A stretch of 64,000 nt of DNA from Knoellia sp. p5-6-4 (GCF_029222705.1 NZ_JARGZF010000001.1:2042437-2106436), one strand, 5' to 3'; positions 39,946 through 48,720 are shown, counted from the first letter of the stretch. Translations and numbers: made by a program. The notes: generated by a model from the letters alone, not told the origin.

Positions 39946-39972
39946 GTTCGGAGCGGGCGACCCGCTGGATTG
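39946..39972 (-). promoter_or_regulatory. SigK-type promoter of fasciclin-sigK-rskA operon
   Basis: On the minus strand, CAATCC (39972-39967), a 16-base spacer and CGAAC (39950-39946) have the same form and spacing as the promoter of the divergent-facing molybdoenzyme gene. The predicted start of transcription near 39939 gives a leader of about 32 bases. Confidence 0.55.
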
Positions 39973-40021
39973 CCTTGTCCTGCAACAGATTCCGCGCCCT
40001 TGGGCCGTTGCCTGTCGATGG

Positions 40022-41617
40022 TCATGAGACGAACACCACGACGGAGTGCCATCCTGTGGCGCCTTTGGGGAAGGGCTCTGCCCTGGTTTCGGTCTGCACC
40101 TGGCCGTCGTTGTCGGTGGCCCGCACCGTCAGCGTCCGGCGACCACCACCGGGCTCCGGCGTCCAGGGCAGGTACCACTGCCGCCAGTAGTCGATGCCTG
40201 CCTCTGGCCCCAGCGTCGCGGGCCTCCATTCCCCGTCGTCGACCCGCACCTCGACGGACCGTATGCCGCGTCCCTGCGCCCAGGCGACGCCGCCGATCGG
40301 CACGCTCTCCCCGGCGCGAACGGTCGACAGGCCCTTGGGCGTGTCGATGCGCGACTGGGTGAGCACCGGGGCGTCGGTGGCCCAGCCACGCTCGGTCCAG
40401 TAGGCCTTGTCCCCCGCATAGGTCGTGGCCGTGAGCCGAGCCAGCCACTTCGTGGACCCGACGAACCCGTACAGGCCAGGGGTGACGAGCCGGGCAGGGA
40501 AACCGTGCCGAGGGGGCAGCGGGTCGCCGTTCATGGCAACCGCCACCAGGGCGTCGCGGTCGTCCACGAGCGCCTGCAGCGGGGTCGAGATGGTGAAACC
40601 GCTCGTGGAGGTGCTGAGGACCTGGTCGGCGCCGCTGCCCACCTGTGCCCGGTCGAGCAGGTCGCGCACCCTGACGCCGAGCCAGCGGGCCGAGCTGACG
40701 TAGCCGCCCCCCACCTCGTTGCTGACGCACGTCAGGGTGATGTCGCGCTCGATCATGGGCAGGTCGAGCAGCTCGGCGTAGGTGAGCCGGAAGGGGTTGG
40801 CCACGTCGCCGTCGATCTCAAGCGCCCAGTCGGCGGGGTCGACGCGCGGAACGATGAGCGAGGTGTCCACGCGGTAGAACGAGCGCACCGGGGTGCGGAA
40901 GGGGCTGATCCCGCGGACCCGCTGCTCCAGCCCCGCCGGCAGTGCGGGCAGCGGCGGGCCGGGCCGGGGCAGGTCGGCCGCGGTCGGCAGCGTGGGGTTG
41001 GTGCCGACCTTCTGCCCGAGGGCCGCGCCGGCAGCCGCCGCCGCGGCAACGCCCGCCGCGCCGAGGAGGAACGAGCGGCGGGCGGCGGTGGGCGGCGCGC
41101 CTGCCTCGTGTGCCGTCCCGTCCAGGGGGCTGTGCACGGCTGGGGTGGCCGCCGCGGCAGTCCGGCCGCCGGGCGGCAGCCGGTCCGCGCGACCCGCGAG
41201 CCAGTGGAGGGCCACGACGCCGACCAGGGCGGTCGCGAGGGCGGGGAACACGTCGACGGGGGTGCTGGTGGGTCGGGTGAGGGCGGCCAGGGCCGGCAGC
41301 ACGGTCACCGCGCCGAGCAGCACGAGGGCGAGGGTGCGCCGACTGCGGGCCAGCACGCCGATGCCCGCTGCTGACAGCAGGGCGACGACAGCCACCGAGC
41401 CGAGCAGCACCGGCTTGTCGGCGGTGCCGAGGGTGGCCACCGCCCACTCCTTGACCGGGGTGGGGGTGGCGTCGATCACCGCCGCACCCACGGCCACCAC
41501 GGGGGAGGCGTCGGGGTTGACCAGGGCAGCGACGAGGTGGCCGGCCGCGGCGCCGGCGGCCGCGGCGAGGGCGCCGGACACGGCATACGGCCAGCGCGGC
41601 GCGCTGCTGCTGCTCAT
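40022..41617 (-). CDS. Membrane-anchored molybdopterin-dependent (sulfite oxidase-type) oxidoreductase
   Basis: 531 residues. N-terminal part: four membrane helices (about 10-32, 64-86, 92-112, 118-140), then a twin-Arg-like RRSFLLGAAGVAAAAAAG helix, and a soluble SUOX-type domain. The Mo-coordinating Cys is in ITLTCVSNEVGGGYVSSARWLG; also GVRVRDLLDRA, DALVAVAMNGDPLPPRHGFPARLVTPGLYG and WLARLTATTY. C-terminal domain is Ig-like (SVEVRVDDGEWRPA...WYLPWTPEPGGGRRTLTVRATDNDG). Electron donor/acceptor and substrate are unknown. ATG 41617 is preferred because ATG 41626 would lie in the promoter's -10. It ends 50 bases before the SigK promoter of the fasciclin operon. Confidence 0.88.
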   Translation of the reverse strand: MSSSSAPRWPYAVSGALAAAAGAAAGHLVAALVNPDASPVVAVGAAVIDATPTPVKEWAVATLGTADKPVLLGSVAVVALLSAAGIGVLARSRRTLALVLLGAVTVLPALAALTRPTSTPVDVFPALATALVGVVALHWLAGRADRLPPGGRTAAAATPAVHSPLDGTAHEAGAPPTAARRSFLLGAAGVAAAAAAGAALGQKVGTNPTLPTAADLPRPGPPLPALPAGLEQRVRGISPFRTPVRSFYRVDTSLIVPRVDPADWALEIDGDVANPFRLTYAELLDLPMIERDITLTCVSNEVGGGYVSSARWLGVRVRDLLDRAQVGSGADQVLSTSTSGFTISTPLQALVDDRDALVAVAMNGDPLPPRHGFPARLVTPGLYGFVGSTKWLARLTATTYAGDKAYWTERGWATDAPVLTQSRIDTPKGLSTVRAGESVPIGGVAWAQGRGIRSVEVRVDDGEWRPATLGPEAGIDYWRQWYLPWTPEPGGGRRTLTVRATDNDGQVQTETRAEPFPKGATGWHSVVVFVS

Positions 41618-41624
41618 GTCAGTC

Positions 41625-41651
41625 ATTCGTAGCCCGGTTCGTCCCGGATGG
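41625..41651 (-). promoter_or_regulatory. SigK-type promoter of molybdoenzyme gene
   Basis: On the minus strand CCATCC (41651-41646), a 16-base spacer and CGAAT (41629-41625) match the -35/-10 pattern associated with mycobacterial SigK promoters. The start of transcription would be at or next to ATG 41617, giving a leaderless mRNA. Confidence 0.6.
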
Positions 41652-41701
41652 GCACCCCCCACAGCACGGTTCGTCGCGGCGGCGCGGGTACGGTGGGCCG
41701 C

Positions 41702-41914
41702 GTGAACGCACCTCGCCCCTCGCCCAACTTCACGCGGTTCATCGCGGCGGGGGCGGTCGTGGGCTTCGTCGTCGGCGGCGGCCTGGCGGTGCTCGGCGAC
41801 CCGGCCCCCGGTTACGGCGAGGGGGCGGCAGTCGCCTACATCGGTCTCTTCGCGGCAGCGATCGGGGCGATGCTGGCGGCTGTGCTGGCTGTGCTCCTCG
41901 ACCGACGGGGCTGA
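41702..41914 (+). CDS. Small integral membrane protein upstream of purF
   Basis: 70 residues with two hydrophobic helices (about 12-33, FIAAGAVVGFVVGGGLAVLG, and 42-66, AVAYIGLFAAAIGAMLAAVLAVLL) and a short basic end. No functional motif. GTG 41702 is leaderless: TACGGT (41689-41694) ends 7 bases before it. Small membrane proteins at this position are common next to actinobacterial purF. It lies 30 bases before purF and may be cotranscribed. Confidence 0.7.
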   Translation: MNAPRPSPNFTRFIAAGAVVGFVVGGGLAVLGDPAPGYGEGAAVAYIGLFAAAIGAMLAAVLAVLLDRRG

Positions 41915-41944
41915 CCGCCGCCAGCCTGTGGGAGACTGGCCGGC

Positions 41945-43483
41945 GTGGCACGCGGAGACGGACGGCTCACCCACGACCTCCTTCCGGGCGAGAGGGGCCC
42001 GCAGGACGCCTGCGGCGTCTTCGGCGTCTGGGCGCCCGGCGAGGATGTCTCGAAGCTCGCCTACTACGGCCTCTACGCCCTGCAGCACCGTGGGCAGGAG
42101 TCGGCCGGCATCGCGACGTCCGACGGGCGCAGCATCCTCGTCTACAAGGACATGGGCCTGGTCTCGCAGGTCTTCGACGAGCGCTCGCTGAACTCGTTGA
42201 GGGGGCACCTGGCCGTCGGCCACTGCCGCTACTCGACCACCGGCGGCTCCACCTGGGAGAACGCCCAGCCCACCCTCGGGGGCCACGAGCAGAGCACGGT
42301 CGCGCTCGCCCACAACGGCAACCTCATCAACTCCGCCGAGCTGCGCGAGCTGGTGGCCCTTCGCGCCGAGTCCGGCTACGAGGTCGCCAAGGGGGAGCTG
42401 CGGCGCGGCAACACCACCGACACGGCCCTCGTGACCGCCCTGCTCGCCGACGACCCCGACCGGTCCGTCGAGGCCGCGGCGCTCGACGTGCTCCCGCGGC
42501 TGCGCGGCGCCTTCTCCTTCGTGTTCATGGACGAGCAGACGCTGTATGCCGCGCGCGACCCCCAGGGGATCCGCCCCCTCGTCCTCGGTCGGCTCGAGCG
42601 CGGCTGGGTGGTGGCGTCCGAGACTGCCGCCCTCGACATCGTCGGTGCCTCGGTGATCCGTGAGGTCGAGCCTGGCGAGCTGATCGCCATCGACGAGGCC
42701 GGCCTGCGCTCGCAGCGCTTCGCCGAGACCCAGCGCAAGGGCTGTGTCTTCGAGTACGTCTACCTAGCCCGTCCCGACACCACCATCAACGGCCGCGGCG
42801 TGCACGAGGCCAGGGTCGAGATGGGGCGCACGCTGGCCCGCGAGCACCCCGTCGAGGCCGACATGGTCATGCCGACGCCGGAGTCGGGGACGCCTGCCGC
42901 CATCGGCTACGCGCAGGAGTCGGGCATCCCCTACGGGCAGGGCCTGGTGAAGAACTCCTACGTGGGCCGCACCTTCATCGCCCCGTCGCAGACCATCCGC
43001 CAGCTCGGCATCCGGCTCAAGCTCAACCCGCTCCGCGAGGTCATCCGCGGCAAGCGCCTGGTCGTGGTCGACGACTCGATCGTGCGCGGCAACACCCAGC
43101 GGGCCCTCGTGCGGATGCTGCGCGAGGCCGGGGCCGCCGAGGTGCACGTGCGCATCTCGTCGCCACCGGTGCGCTGGCCCTGCTTCTACGGCATCGACTT
43201 CGCCACCCGGGCCGAGCTCATCGCCACCGGCATCGGCGTCGAGGAGGTGCGCAACAGCATCGGCGCCGACAGCCTCGGCTACATCAGCGAGGAGGGCATG
43301 GTCGCCGCGACCGAGCAGCCCCGCACGGCGCTGTGCACCGCCTGCTTCACGGGCGACTACCCGATCCCGCTCCCGGATGACAGCCAGCTGGGCAAGAACC
43401 TGTTCGAGCCGCTGCCGCTCGACGTCGAGGGCGTGCCGACCGGGGTGCAGGGCGGCGCCGACGACGCGCTCACGCGCCCCTAG
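41945..43483 (+). CDS. purF: Amidophosphoribosyltransferase
   Basis: 512 residues, first committed enzyme of purine synthesis. The N-terminus has a propeptide of 22 residues that is removed to expose the nucleophile Cys (DACGVFGVWAPGED). Glutaminase and PRTase signatures: YALQHRGQESAGIA, GHCRYSTTGGSTWENAQP, AHNGNL, PRTase loop VVVDDSIVRGNTQRALVRML. Fe-S ligand Cys occur in KGCVFEY, RWPCFYGID and LCTACF. GTG 41945 start. The 3' end overlaps the convergent membrane-protein gene by 14 bases. Confidence 0.97.
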   Translation: MARGDGRLTHDLLPGERGPQDACGVFGVWAPGEDVSKLAYYGLYALQHRGQESAGIATSDGRSILVYKDMGLVSQVFDERSLNSLRGHLAVGHCRYSTTGGSTWENAQPTLGGHEQSTVALAHNGNLINSAELRELVALRAESGYEVAKGELRRGNTTDTALVTALLADDPDRSVEAAALDVLPRLRGAFSFVFMDEQTLYAARDPQGIRPLVLGRLERGWVVASETAALDIVGASVIREVEPGELIAIDEAGLRSQRFAETQRKGCVFEYVYLARPDTTINGRGVHEARVEMGRTLAREHPVEADMVMPTPESGTPAAIGYAQESGIPYGQGLVKNSYVGRTFIAPSQTIRQLGIRLKLNPLREVIRGKRLVVVDDSIVRGNTQRALVRMLREAGAAEVHVRISSPPVRWPCFYGIDFATRAELIATGIGVEEVRNSIGADSLGYISEEGMVAATEQPRTALCTACFTGDYPIPLPDDSQLGKNLFEPLPLDVEGVPTGVQGGADDALTRP

Positions 43484-44393
43484 ACGCGACCAGGAGGACC
43501 GGCGGCGGGGCCGGGGTCGTGAGGCCGGGCGAGGGCTCCGGCGCCTCGGCGCGCTCGACGACGTTCCACAGCTCGACGGTCTGCAGCACCCAGTAGACGG
43601 CGAACTCGGCCAGGAGGAGGGCCTCGAGCCAGAACAGCCACTGCAGGAAGCCGGGCACCGCCCAGTGCACGACCAGCACGCCCACGAACGTGGCCACCAT
43701 GGCCAGGCCCACGACCGTGTAGCGGTTCGCTGCCCGTCGGGCGAGCGGCCTGCCGCCGTCGGAGTGGGCGGCCAGGCCGAGGGCGTTCATCCCCACGACG
43801 ACCACGATGCCTGCGAAGAGGGCGATCGCGGCGACGTCGTGGCCGTGGTCGCGCACGGCGTCGTGCCAGTTGACGAAGACGAACGGGAACACCACGACCG
43901 CCACGCCCGAGAAGACCAGTGGCCACAGCGACAGGCTGCCGCCCCGCTCGTCGGGGGCGGTCAGGTTGCGCAGGAACCAGGCAACGGCCGTGAGGGCCAC
44001 GCCCGCCGCGTACAGCGCCCAGACGTTGTTGGTGACGGCCGCATCGAGCTCGGCCGGGGACGGGGCGTTGCTCGCCGGGCAGGCGTCGTCCACCTGGGTC
44101 GGCACGAAGGCCACGACGAACGCCAGCAACCCGGAGGCGTTGAGGGCGATGTCCTCGGCGTCGGTGTTGCCGCGGTAGATGACCAGGCAGGCCCCGATGG
44201 CGCACAGGCTCGCGACGAAGACCGCCCTGGCCGGCGTGTAGTAGTAGGCGCTGACCGATCGCTGCCAGCAGTCGGGGGCGGGCCCGAAGACCTGGAGCGC
44301 CACCGCTGCGGTCAGCAGCAGGACGAGCAGCACCATGGCCACCCGGAGGTACCGGTAGGTGTTGAGGACGCTGCCTTCGTGCCGTGTCGCCAT
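43470..44393 (-). CDS. Multi-pass membrane protein of unknown function
   Basis: 307 residues, about eight membrane helices. Segments after helix 1 include CWQRSVSAYYYTPARAVFVASLCAIGACLVIYRGNTDAEDIALNASG, and WALYAAGVALTAVAWFLRN; the rest is hydrophobic with short loops and a Pro-rich C-terminus. The S-x-S-A-Y-Y-x-T-P segment recurs in uncharacterised (DUF998-like) proteins. No transport or enzyme motif. A good promoter lies 40 bases upstream (44433-44461). It overlaps purF by 14 bases at the 3' end. Confidence 0.7.
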   Translation of the reverse strand: MATRHEGSVLNTYRYLRVAMVLLVLLLTAAVALQVFGPAPDCWQRSVSAYYYTPARAVFVASLCAIGACLVIYRGNTDAEDIALNASGLLAFVVAFVPTQVDDACPASNAPSPAELDAAVTNNVWALYAAGVALTAVAWFLRNLTAPDERGGSLSLWPLVFSGVAVVVFPFVFVNWHDAVRDHGHDVAAIALFAGIVVVVGMNALGLAAHSDGGRPLARRAANRYTVVGLAMVATFVGVLVVHWAVPGFLQWLFWLEALLLAEFAVYWVLQTVELWNVVERAEAPEPSPGLTTPAPPPVLLVASRGA

Positions 44394-44432
44394 GCCATCC
44401 CCCTCAAACGCAGGCCAACGCGTGATACCGCA

Positions 44433-44461
44433 GGTATAGCGCCTTCGCCGGTCGAGGTAAA
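44433..44461 (-). promoter_or_regulatory. Sigma-A-type promoter of the 43470-44393 gene
   Basis: On the minus strand TTTACC (44461-44456), a 17-base spacer and TATACC (44438-44433) form a near-ideal promoter. ATACC-GCA-GGTAT (44424-44436), an inverted repeat, overlaps the -10. Confidence 0.6.
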
Positions 44462-44529
44462 CGCGCCGGGCATCCCCGGCGGTTCCACCTCGACCGGGGG
44501 AGGGTGCGGGCGCCCACTAGGCTGATGGG

Positions 44530-45645
44530 GTGAGCGAGCCGATCACGTATGCCGCCGCCGGAGTCGACGTCGAGGCCGGTGACCGGGCCGTCGAGCTGAT
44601 GAAGGCCTCGGTGCGCCGCGCCACCAGGCCCGAGGTGCTCGGGGGCCTCGGCGGCTTCGCGGGGATGTTCGACGCCTCCGCCCTCACCGGCATGACGCGG
44701 CCGGTGCTGGCCACCTCCACCGACGGGGTGGGCACCAAGGTGGCGATCGCGCAGGCCCTCGACAGGCACGACACCATCGGCTTCGACCTCGTCGGCATGG
44801 TGGTCGACGACATCGTGGTGTGCGGGGCCGAGCCGCTCTTCATGACCGACTACATCGCCACCGGCAAGGTCGTGCCCGAGCGCATCGCCGCGATCGTCTC
44901 GGGCATCGCGGCCGCCTGTGAGCAGGCCGGCGTCGCGTTGGTGGGCGGCGAGACGGCCGAGCACCCGGGGTTGCTGGCCCCCGACGAGTACGACGTGGCC
45001 GGTGCCGCCACCGGGGTTGTCGAGTACGACGACGTGCTGGGCCCCCAGCGGGTCGTGCCCGGTGACGTGGTGCTGGCCCTGGGGTCTTCGGGGCTGCACT
45101 CCAACGGCTACTCGCTGGTGCGCCGCGTGGTCGAGGCCGCCGGATGGGCGCTCGACCGGGAGGTGCCCGAGTTCGGCCGCACCCTCGGTGAGGAGCTGCT
45201 GACCCCCACGCGGGTCTACTCCGCCGACCTGCTCCACCTCATCCGCACCGACGGCGTCGACCTGCACGCCCTCTCGCACGTCACCGGCGGCGGCCTGGCG
45301 GCCAACCTCGCCCGGGTGCTGCCCCGGGGTGTCTTCGCCCGGCTCGACCGCGCCACCTGGACGCCGCCACCTGTGTTCACCACGGTCGGTGAGCTCGGCA
45401 GGGTCCCCCGGGCCGACCTCGAACGCACCCTCAACATGGGCATCGGTTTCGTCGCCCTGCTGCCGCAGGCGCAGGCCGACCTGGCGATCCGCACCCTGGA
45501 GGGCCGCGGCATACCGGCGTGGGTGCTGGGCGAGGTCACCGCCCTCGAGGGGGCGCGGATCGCCGAAGGCGTCGAGGTCGTGCACGGTGCGAAGGGCGTC
45601 GAGGGCGGCGCGGCGCAGGTCGTCGGCGAGCACCCGCTCGCCTGA
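44530..45645 (+). CDS. purM: Phosphoribosylformylglycinamidine cyclo-ligase
   Basis: 371 residues, AIR synthetase. Family pattern: TSTDGVGTKVAIAQAL, GFDLVGMVVDDIVVCGAEPLFMTDYIATG, LVGGETAEHPG, GSSGLHSNGYSLVRRVV and HVTGGGLAANLARVLP. GTG 44530 is leaderless: TAGGCT (44518-44523) ends 6 bases before it. The stop is 14 bases before the next gene. Confidence 0.97.
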   Translation: MSEPITYAAAGVDVEAGDRAVELMKASVRRATRPEVLGGLGGFAGMFDASALTGMTRPVLATSTDGVGTKVAIAQALDRHDTIGFDLVGMVVDDIVVCGAEPLFMTDYIATGKVVPERIAAIVSGIAAACEQAGVALVGGETAEHPGLLAPDEYDVAGAATGVVEYDDVLGPQRVVPGDVVLALGSSGLHSNGYSLVRRVVEAAGWALDREVPEFGRTLGEELLTPTRVYSADLLHLIRTDGVDLHALSHVTGGGLAANLARVLPRGVFARLDRATWTPPPVFTTVGELGRVPRADLERTLNMGIGFVALLPQAQADLAIRTLEGRGIPAWVLGEVTALEGARIAEGVEVVHGAKGVEGGAAQVVGEHPLA

Positions 45646-45659
45646 GGAAGGAAAGTCCT

Positions 45660-46061
45660 GTGGGGGAGGTGCTCCTGCCCAAGGTCCACATCGACTACCT
45701 CGTCACGGTGGCCCTTGCCTGGCCACGCCCGTGGGGGCCGTTCGACTTCGCGGGCCCCGAAGGCGTGAACCTCGTCGTCACGCCGGATACAGCGACCGCC
45801 GTGGGTGACCTCCTGTGGCGTGCCAACTACGAGTGGGCGGCGGACGGCGAGGACTACCCGGGGTACCGCTTCGAGGCTTCCGCCCTGCCCATCGAGCCCG
45901 TACGCGCGCTGCGGGCGCTGTCGGGGTACGAGGGCAACGTCTACGTCCATGCCGCCGAGGCGCGTCTGGGGGCACTCGGTTTCGTCGACTACCTCCGCAG
46001 CGTCGCCATCTCGCGTCTGCCGGGCTGGGACGACCTGCCGTGGATCATCGGCGACGACTGA
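45660..46061 (+). CDS. Uncharacterised small protein after purM
   Basis: 133 residues, not recognised. GTG 45660 follows a ribosome site GAGGAAGGAAAG, 14 bases after purM, so cotranscription is likely. Sequence is a soluble alpha/beta type: VHIDYLVTVALAWPRPWGPFDF, LLWRANYEWAADGEDYPGYRFEA, LGALGFVDYLRSVAISRLPGWDDLPWIIGDD. Acidic C-terminal end. No motif known to me. Confidence 0.65.
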   Translation: MGEVLLPKVHIDYLVTVALAWPRPWGPFDFAGPEGVNLVVTPDTATAVGDLLWRANYEWAADGEDYPGYRFEASALPIEPVRALRALSGYEGNVYVHAAEARLGALGFVDYLRSVAISRLPGWDDLPWIIGDD

Positions 46062-46165
46062 GAAGGGCCTCAGGGCCAACCCTGCGAGCCAGGGTGGGGG
46101 CGGGCGCCCTGAGCTGAGTAGTCGGGCCCATGTGGCGGGCCCGACCTGCCGCCCACACTGGCGAT

Positions 46166-46531
46166 GTGGAGACGACTGCTGCCGCCGAGCGGCGCCGACG
46201 CGCTGACGCGATGCTGTGGGCCGCTGGTGTCGCCTGGCTGGGGGCGCTGGCTGCCGTGCCCGCGGCCCTCGTGCTCGACATGGCGTTCGAGCTCATCCTG
46301 GCCTTCGGGTCGGTCTTCGTCCCCGATGCACGGGGCGCTGACCTGTCCGGGTGGGTGCTGACGGTGGCGCTCACGGCCATGGCCACCTGCCTGCTGACCG
46401 CACTCGGCTCCGCGTGGGTCCTGGTGAGCACGCCCGGCTCACACGCTCCACCGTGGCTGGTGGGCGGCCTGTCGGGCGTGCTCGGCTGGGCCGTCGGGAT
46501 CGGCGTGGGCTGGCTCGTGCTCAGCGCCTGA
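46166..46531 (+). CDS. Small membrane protein of unknown function
   Basis: 121 residues, four hydrophobic helices (about 15-40, 58-78, 90-105 and 108-121) after a basic N-terminus (AAAERRRRADAM). No motif. GTG 46166 is preferred; an earlier ATG 46130 in frame would add Arg-rich sequence with no conserved appearance. The hairpin at 46615-46651 follows and could terminate both this gene and DUF3073. Confidence 0.6.
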   Translation: METTAAAERRRRADAMLWAAGVAWLGALAAVPAALVLDMAFELILAFGSVFVPDARGADLSGWVLTVALTAMATCLLTALGSAWVLVSTPGSHAPPWLVGGLSGVLGWAVGIGVGWLVLSA

Positions 46532-46614
46532 CGCATCGCACGACAACCGTGCCGCGAGCACACCGCCCGAGGGCGTCACACAGTGCTCGGCGCCCCGCGG
46601 TGGCCCTCCTCAAC

Positions 46615-46651
46615 GAGCGCTGCGGCGCACTCGAGGTGCACCGCAGCGCTC
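46615..46651. terminator. Bidirectional terminator between 46166 gene and DUF3073
   Basis: 16-base arms GAGCGCTGCGGCGCAC (46615-46630) and its near complement (46636-46651) pair at 15 of 16 positions around a 5-base loop, between two convergent genes. Confidence 0.75.
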
Positions 46652-46710
46652 GAAGAGCTGACACGGGCACGGGGCCCGCGCATGAGGTGACGATCAGTGG
46701 CGAGGCCAGG

Positions 46711-46908
46711 TCAACCCTGGCTGGACGCCCACTTCCCGTAGTCGTCGTAGTCGTCGGTCTCGTCGTACTCGTCGGAGGCCTGCTCCGGCTGCTTGTACGA
46801 ACCGCCGTGTAGTTCTCGCTCAAGCGCGCTGAGATCGGTGTTCGGGGAGAAGTACTTCAGCTCCCGAGCGACCTTCGTCTGCTTGGCTTTGGCCCGGCCG
46901 CGCCCCAT
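46711..46908 (-). CDS. DUF3073 family protein
   Basis: 65 residues: GRGRAKAKQTKVARELKYFSPNTDLSALERELHGG, then an acidic Tyr/Asp-rich end (DEYDETDDYDDYGKWA). This is the actinobacterial DUF3073 family, normally found between purM and bdh/bldC, as here. Basic N-terminus and acidic C-terminus suggest a nucleic-acid or protein-binding factor; function unknown. ATG 46908 has GAGGGGG upstream. Confidence 0.9.
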   Translation of the reverse strand: MGRGRAKAKQTKVARELKYFSPNTDLSALERELHGGSYKQPEQASDEYDETDDYDDYGKWASSQG

Positions 46909-47027
46909 GGCGTGACCCCCTCATGCGTCTGCCGGGACGGCATCGCTCAGTCGGAGGGCCGTGGGCCCTTCGACTCCACGGAGCGGTCCCGGGAATCGTG
47001 TATTTGTCGTGGGGACAACGCTACATC

Positions 47028-47102
47028 AGCGACGCAAGTTTCGCGTCGCTGGTCCTGCCTGGCGGGCCGGCGTTTCTCGCCCTGTGGCCCACCAGGCAGG
47101 AC
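47028..47102 (-). terminator. Tandem hairpin terminator after the dehydrogenase gene
   Basis: The first hairpin (47052-47068/47086-47102) has 17-base arms matching at 16 positions, directly after the stop at 47110. The second (47028-47035/47043-47050, AGCGACGC and complement, 7-base loop) follows. Confidence 0.8.
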
Positions 47103-47109
47103 GCACGTC

Positions 47110-48225
47110 TCAGCGGGCGGGCAGCCAGATGCCGCCGCGGCCTGCAGCGGCCATCCGCTCCTCGGCGACGTGGTCGGCGGCCGCGGCAGGGGTGATGCTG
47201 CGCTCGTCGGCGGTCCGCAGCACCTCGAGGGTGTGGTCGAAGATGGCGGTGGCGCCCTTCTTGGCCCGCTCGAAGTCGAAGCCGTGGAGCTCGTCGCTGA
47301 CCTGGATGACCCCGCCGGCGTTGACGAGGAAGTCGGGGGCGTAGGTGATGCCGCGGGCGCGGAGCCGGTCTGCCGTGCCCCCCTCGCCCTCCTCGACGAG
47401 CTGGTTGTTGGCGCCGCCGCAGACCACGGTGGCGGTGAGCGCCTCCACCGTGGCGTCGTCGAGCGCGCCACCGAGGGCGCACGGGGCGTAGACGTCGATG
47501 TCGGCGCGGATGAGCGCGGCGGTGTCGGCCACGACCTCGACCTGGGGGTACTTCGCCTTGAGGTCGGCCAGGGCCCGCTCGTTGACGTCGGTCACGACGA
47601 CGTGGGCGCCGTCCTCGATGAGGTGCCCGGTGAGCAGCCGGCCGACCTTGCCGACGCCGGCGATGCCGACAGTGCGACCCTTCAGGGTCGGCTCGCCCCA
47701 CAGGTGCTGCGCGCAGGCGCGCTGCCCCTGGAAGACGCCGTATGCCGTGAGCACGGAGCTGTCGCCGGCGCCCCCGTTGGCCTCGGAGCGGCCCGTGGCC
47801 CACCGGGTGGTCTCGCTGACGACGTCCATGTCGGCCACGTAGGTGCCCACGTCGCAGGCGGTGACGTAGCGGCCGTTCAGGCTCTCGACGAAGCGGCCGT
47901 AGGCGCGCAGGAGCTCGGGGGTCTTGTCGGTGTGGGGGTCGCCGATGATGACGGCCTTGCCGCCGCCGAGCTCGAGCCCGGCCACCGCGTTCTTGTAGGC
48001 CATGCCCTTCGACAGTCGCAGCACGTCGTCGAGGGCGGCCTGCTCCGACGCGTACGGGTAGAACCGTGTCCCCCCGAGAGCCGGCCCGAGCGCGGTGCTG
48101 TAGATGCCGATGATGGCTCGCAGGCCGGTGGTCTTGTCGTGGCAGAAGACGACCTGCTCGTGCTGGGACAGCGCGGACCTGGCGGGGGAGGGCGAGGTGG
48201 GGGACGGCGACGAGGACACGGTCAC
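47110..48225 (-). CDS. Leu/Val/Phe-type amino-acid dehydrogenase
   Basis: 371 residues of the Glu/Leu/Phe/Val dehydrogenase family; oxidative deamination of branched-chain or aromatic amino acids with NAD. Substrate domain: [45 protein letters not shown] (catalytic Lys in [13 protein letters not shown]). NAD domain: [34 protein letters not shown]. In Streptomyces the gene beside bldC is a valine dehydrogenase (vdh/bdh); that identity is likely but not proven here. GTG 48225 follows AGGAGT. Divergent from bldC. Confidence 0.9.
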   Translation of the reverse strand: MTVSSSPSPTSPSPARSALSQHEQVVFCHDKTTGLRAIIGIYSTALGPALGGTRFYPYASEQAALDDVLRLSKGMAYKNAVAGLELGGGKAVIIGDPHTDKTPELLRAYGRFVESLNGRYVTACDVGTYVADMDVVSETTRWATGRSEANGGAGDSSVLTAYGVFQGQRACAQHLWGEPTLKGRTVGIAGVGKVGRLLTGHLIEDGAHVVVTDVNERALADLKAKYPQVEVVADTAALIRADIDVYAPCALGGALDDATVEALTATVVCGGANNQLVEEGEGGTADRLRARGITYAPDFLVNAGGVIQVSDELHGFDFERAKKGATAIFDHTLEVLRTADERSITPAAAADHVAEERMAAAGRGGIWLPAR

Positions 48226-48418
48226 GGTGGTGACTCCTAGGGCTCGGTGCTTGCGCAGTGGACGGGGCGCGGATCGCGCGCTGGTCACAGCGTATTCCCG
48301 ACTCCGGGGCCTTCGTCGGACTAGTCCCTTTGGGCTATTAACGACCACCCGTATGGATTGTTCCGTATGTGCGGCGGTTGTCCGATTATTGAGGCCTGCT
48401 CAACCTTTAGGAGAAATC

Positions 48419-48607
48419 ATGGTCGCTCGCCCCACTGAGGCCGAGAAGCTGCTCACCCCTGCCGAGGTGGCCTCGCTTTTCCGCGTCGACCCGAAGACGG
48501 TGACCCGCTGGGCCAAGGCCGGCAAGCTCAACTCGATCCGCACCCTGGGTGGACACCGCCGTTACCGCGAGGCCGAGGTCCGCGCCCTTCTGTCCGACGT
48601 CCTCTGA
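48419..48607 (+). CDS. bldC: BldC-like MerR-type DNA-binding protein
   Basis: 62 residues, almost a bare winged-helix: LLTPAEVASLFRVDPKTVTRWAKAGKLNSIRTLGGHRRYREAEVRALL. This matches BldC, the Streptomyces developmental regulator, in length and motif. ATG 48419 has AGGAGAA upstream. The upstream region is AT-richer than average and contains direct repeats CCGTATG (48349-48355 and 48363-48369). Confidence 0.93.
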   Translation: MVARPTEAEKLLTPAEVASLFRVDPKTVTRWAKAGKLNSIRTLGGHRRYREAEVRALLSDVL

Positions 48608-48720
48608 CGTCCGACCGCCCGGGCTCGGCTGGCTGCTGAACGCAGGGGACCAGCGCCAGCCCCCCGGGCCGGGCGTGCCGCCAGAAGGCCTGCCGGCACG
48701 CCCTGAGGCACGAGGGCGTC

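Noticed and set aside
39988-40021. CCATCG and CGGAATC pair before the fasciclin gene as a SigK promoter
   Set aside because: The spacer is 21 bases, longer than the 16 in the better pair nearby (CAATCC-16-CGAAC).
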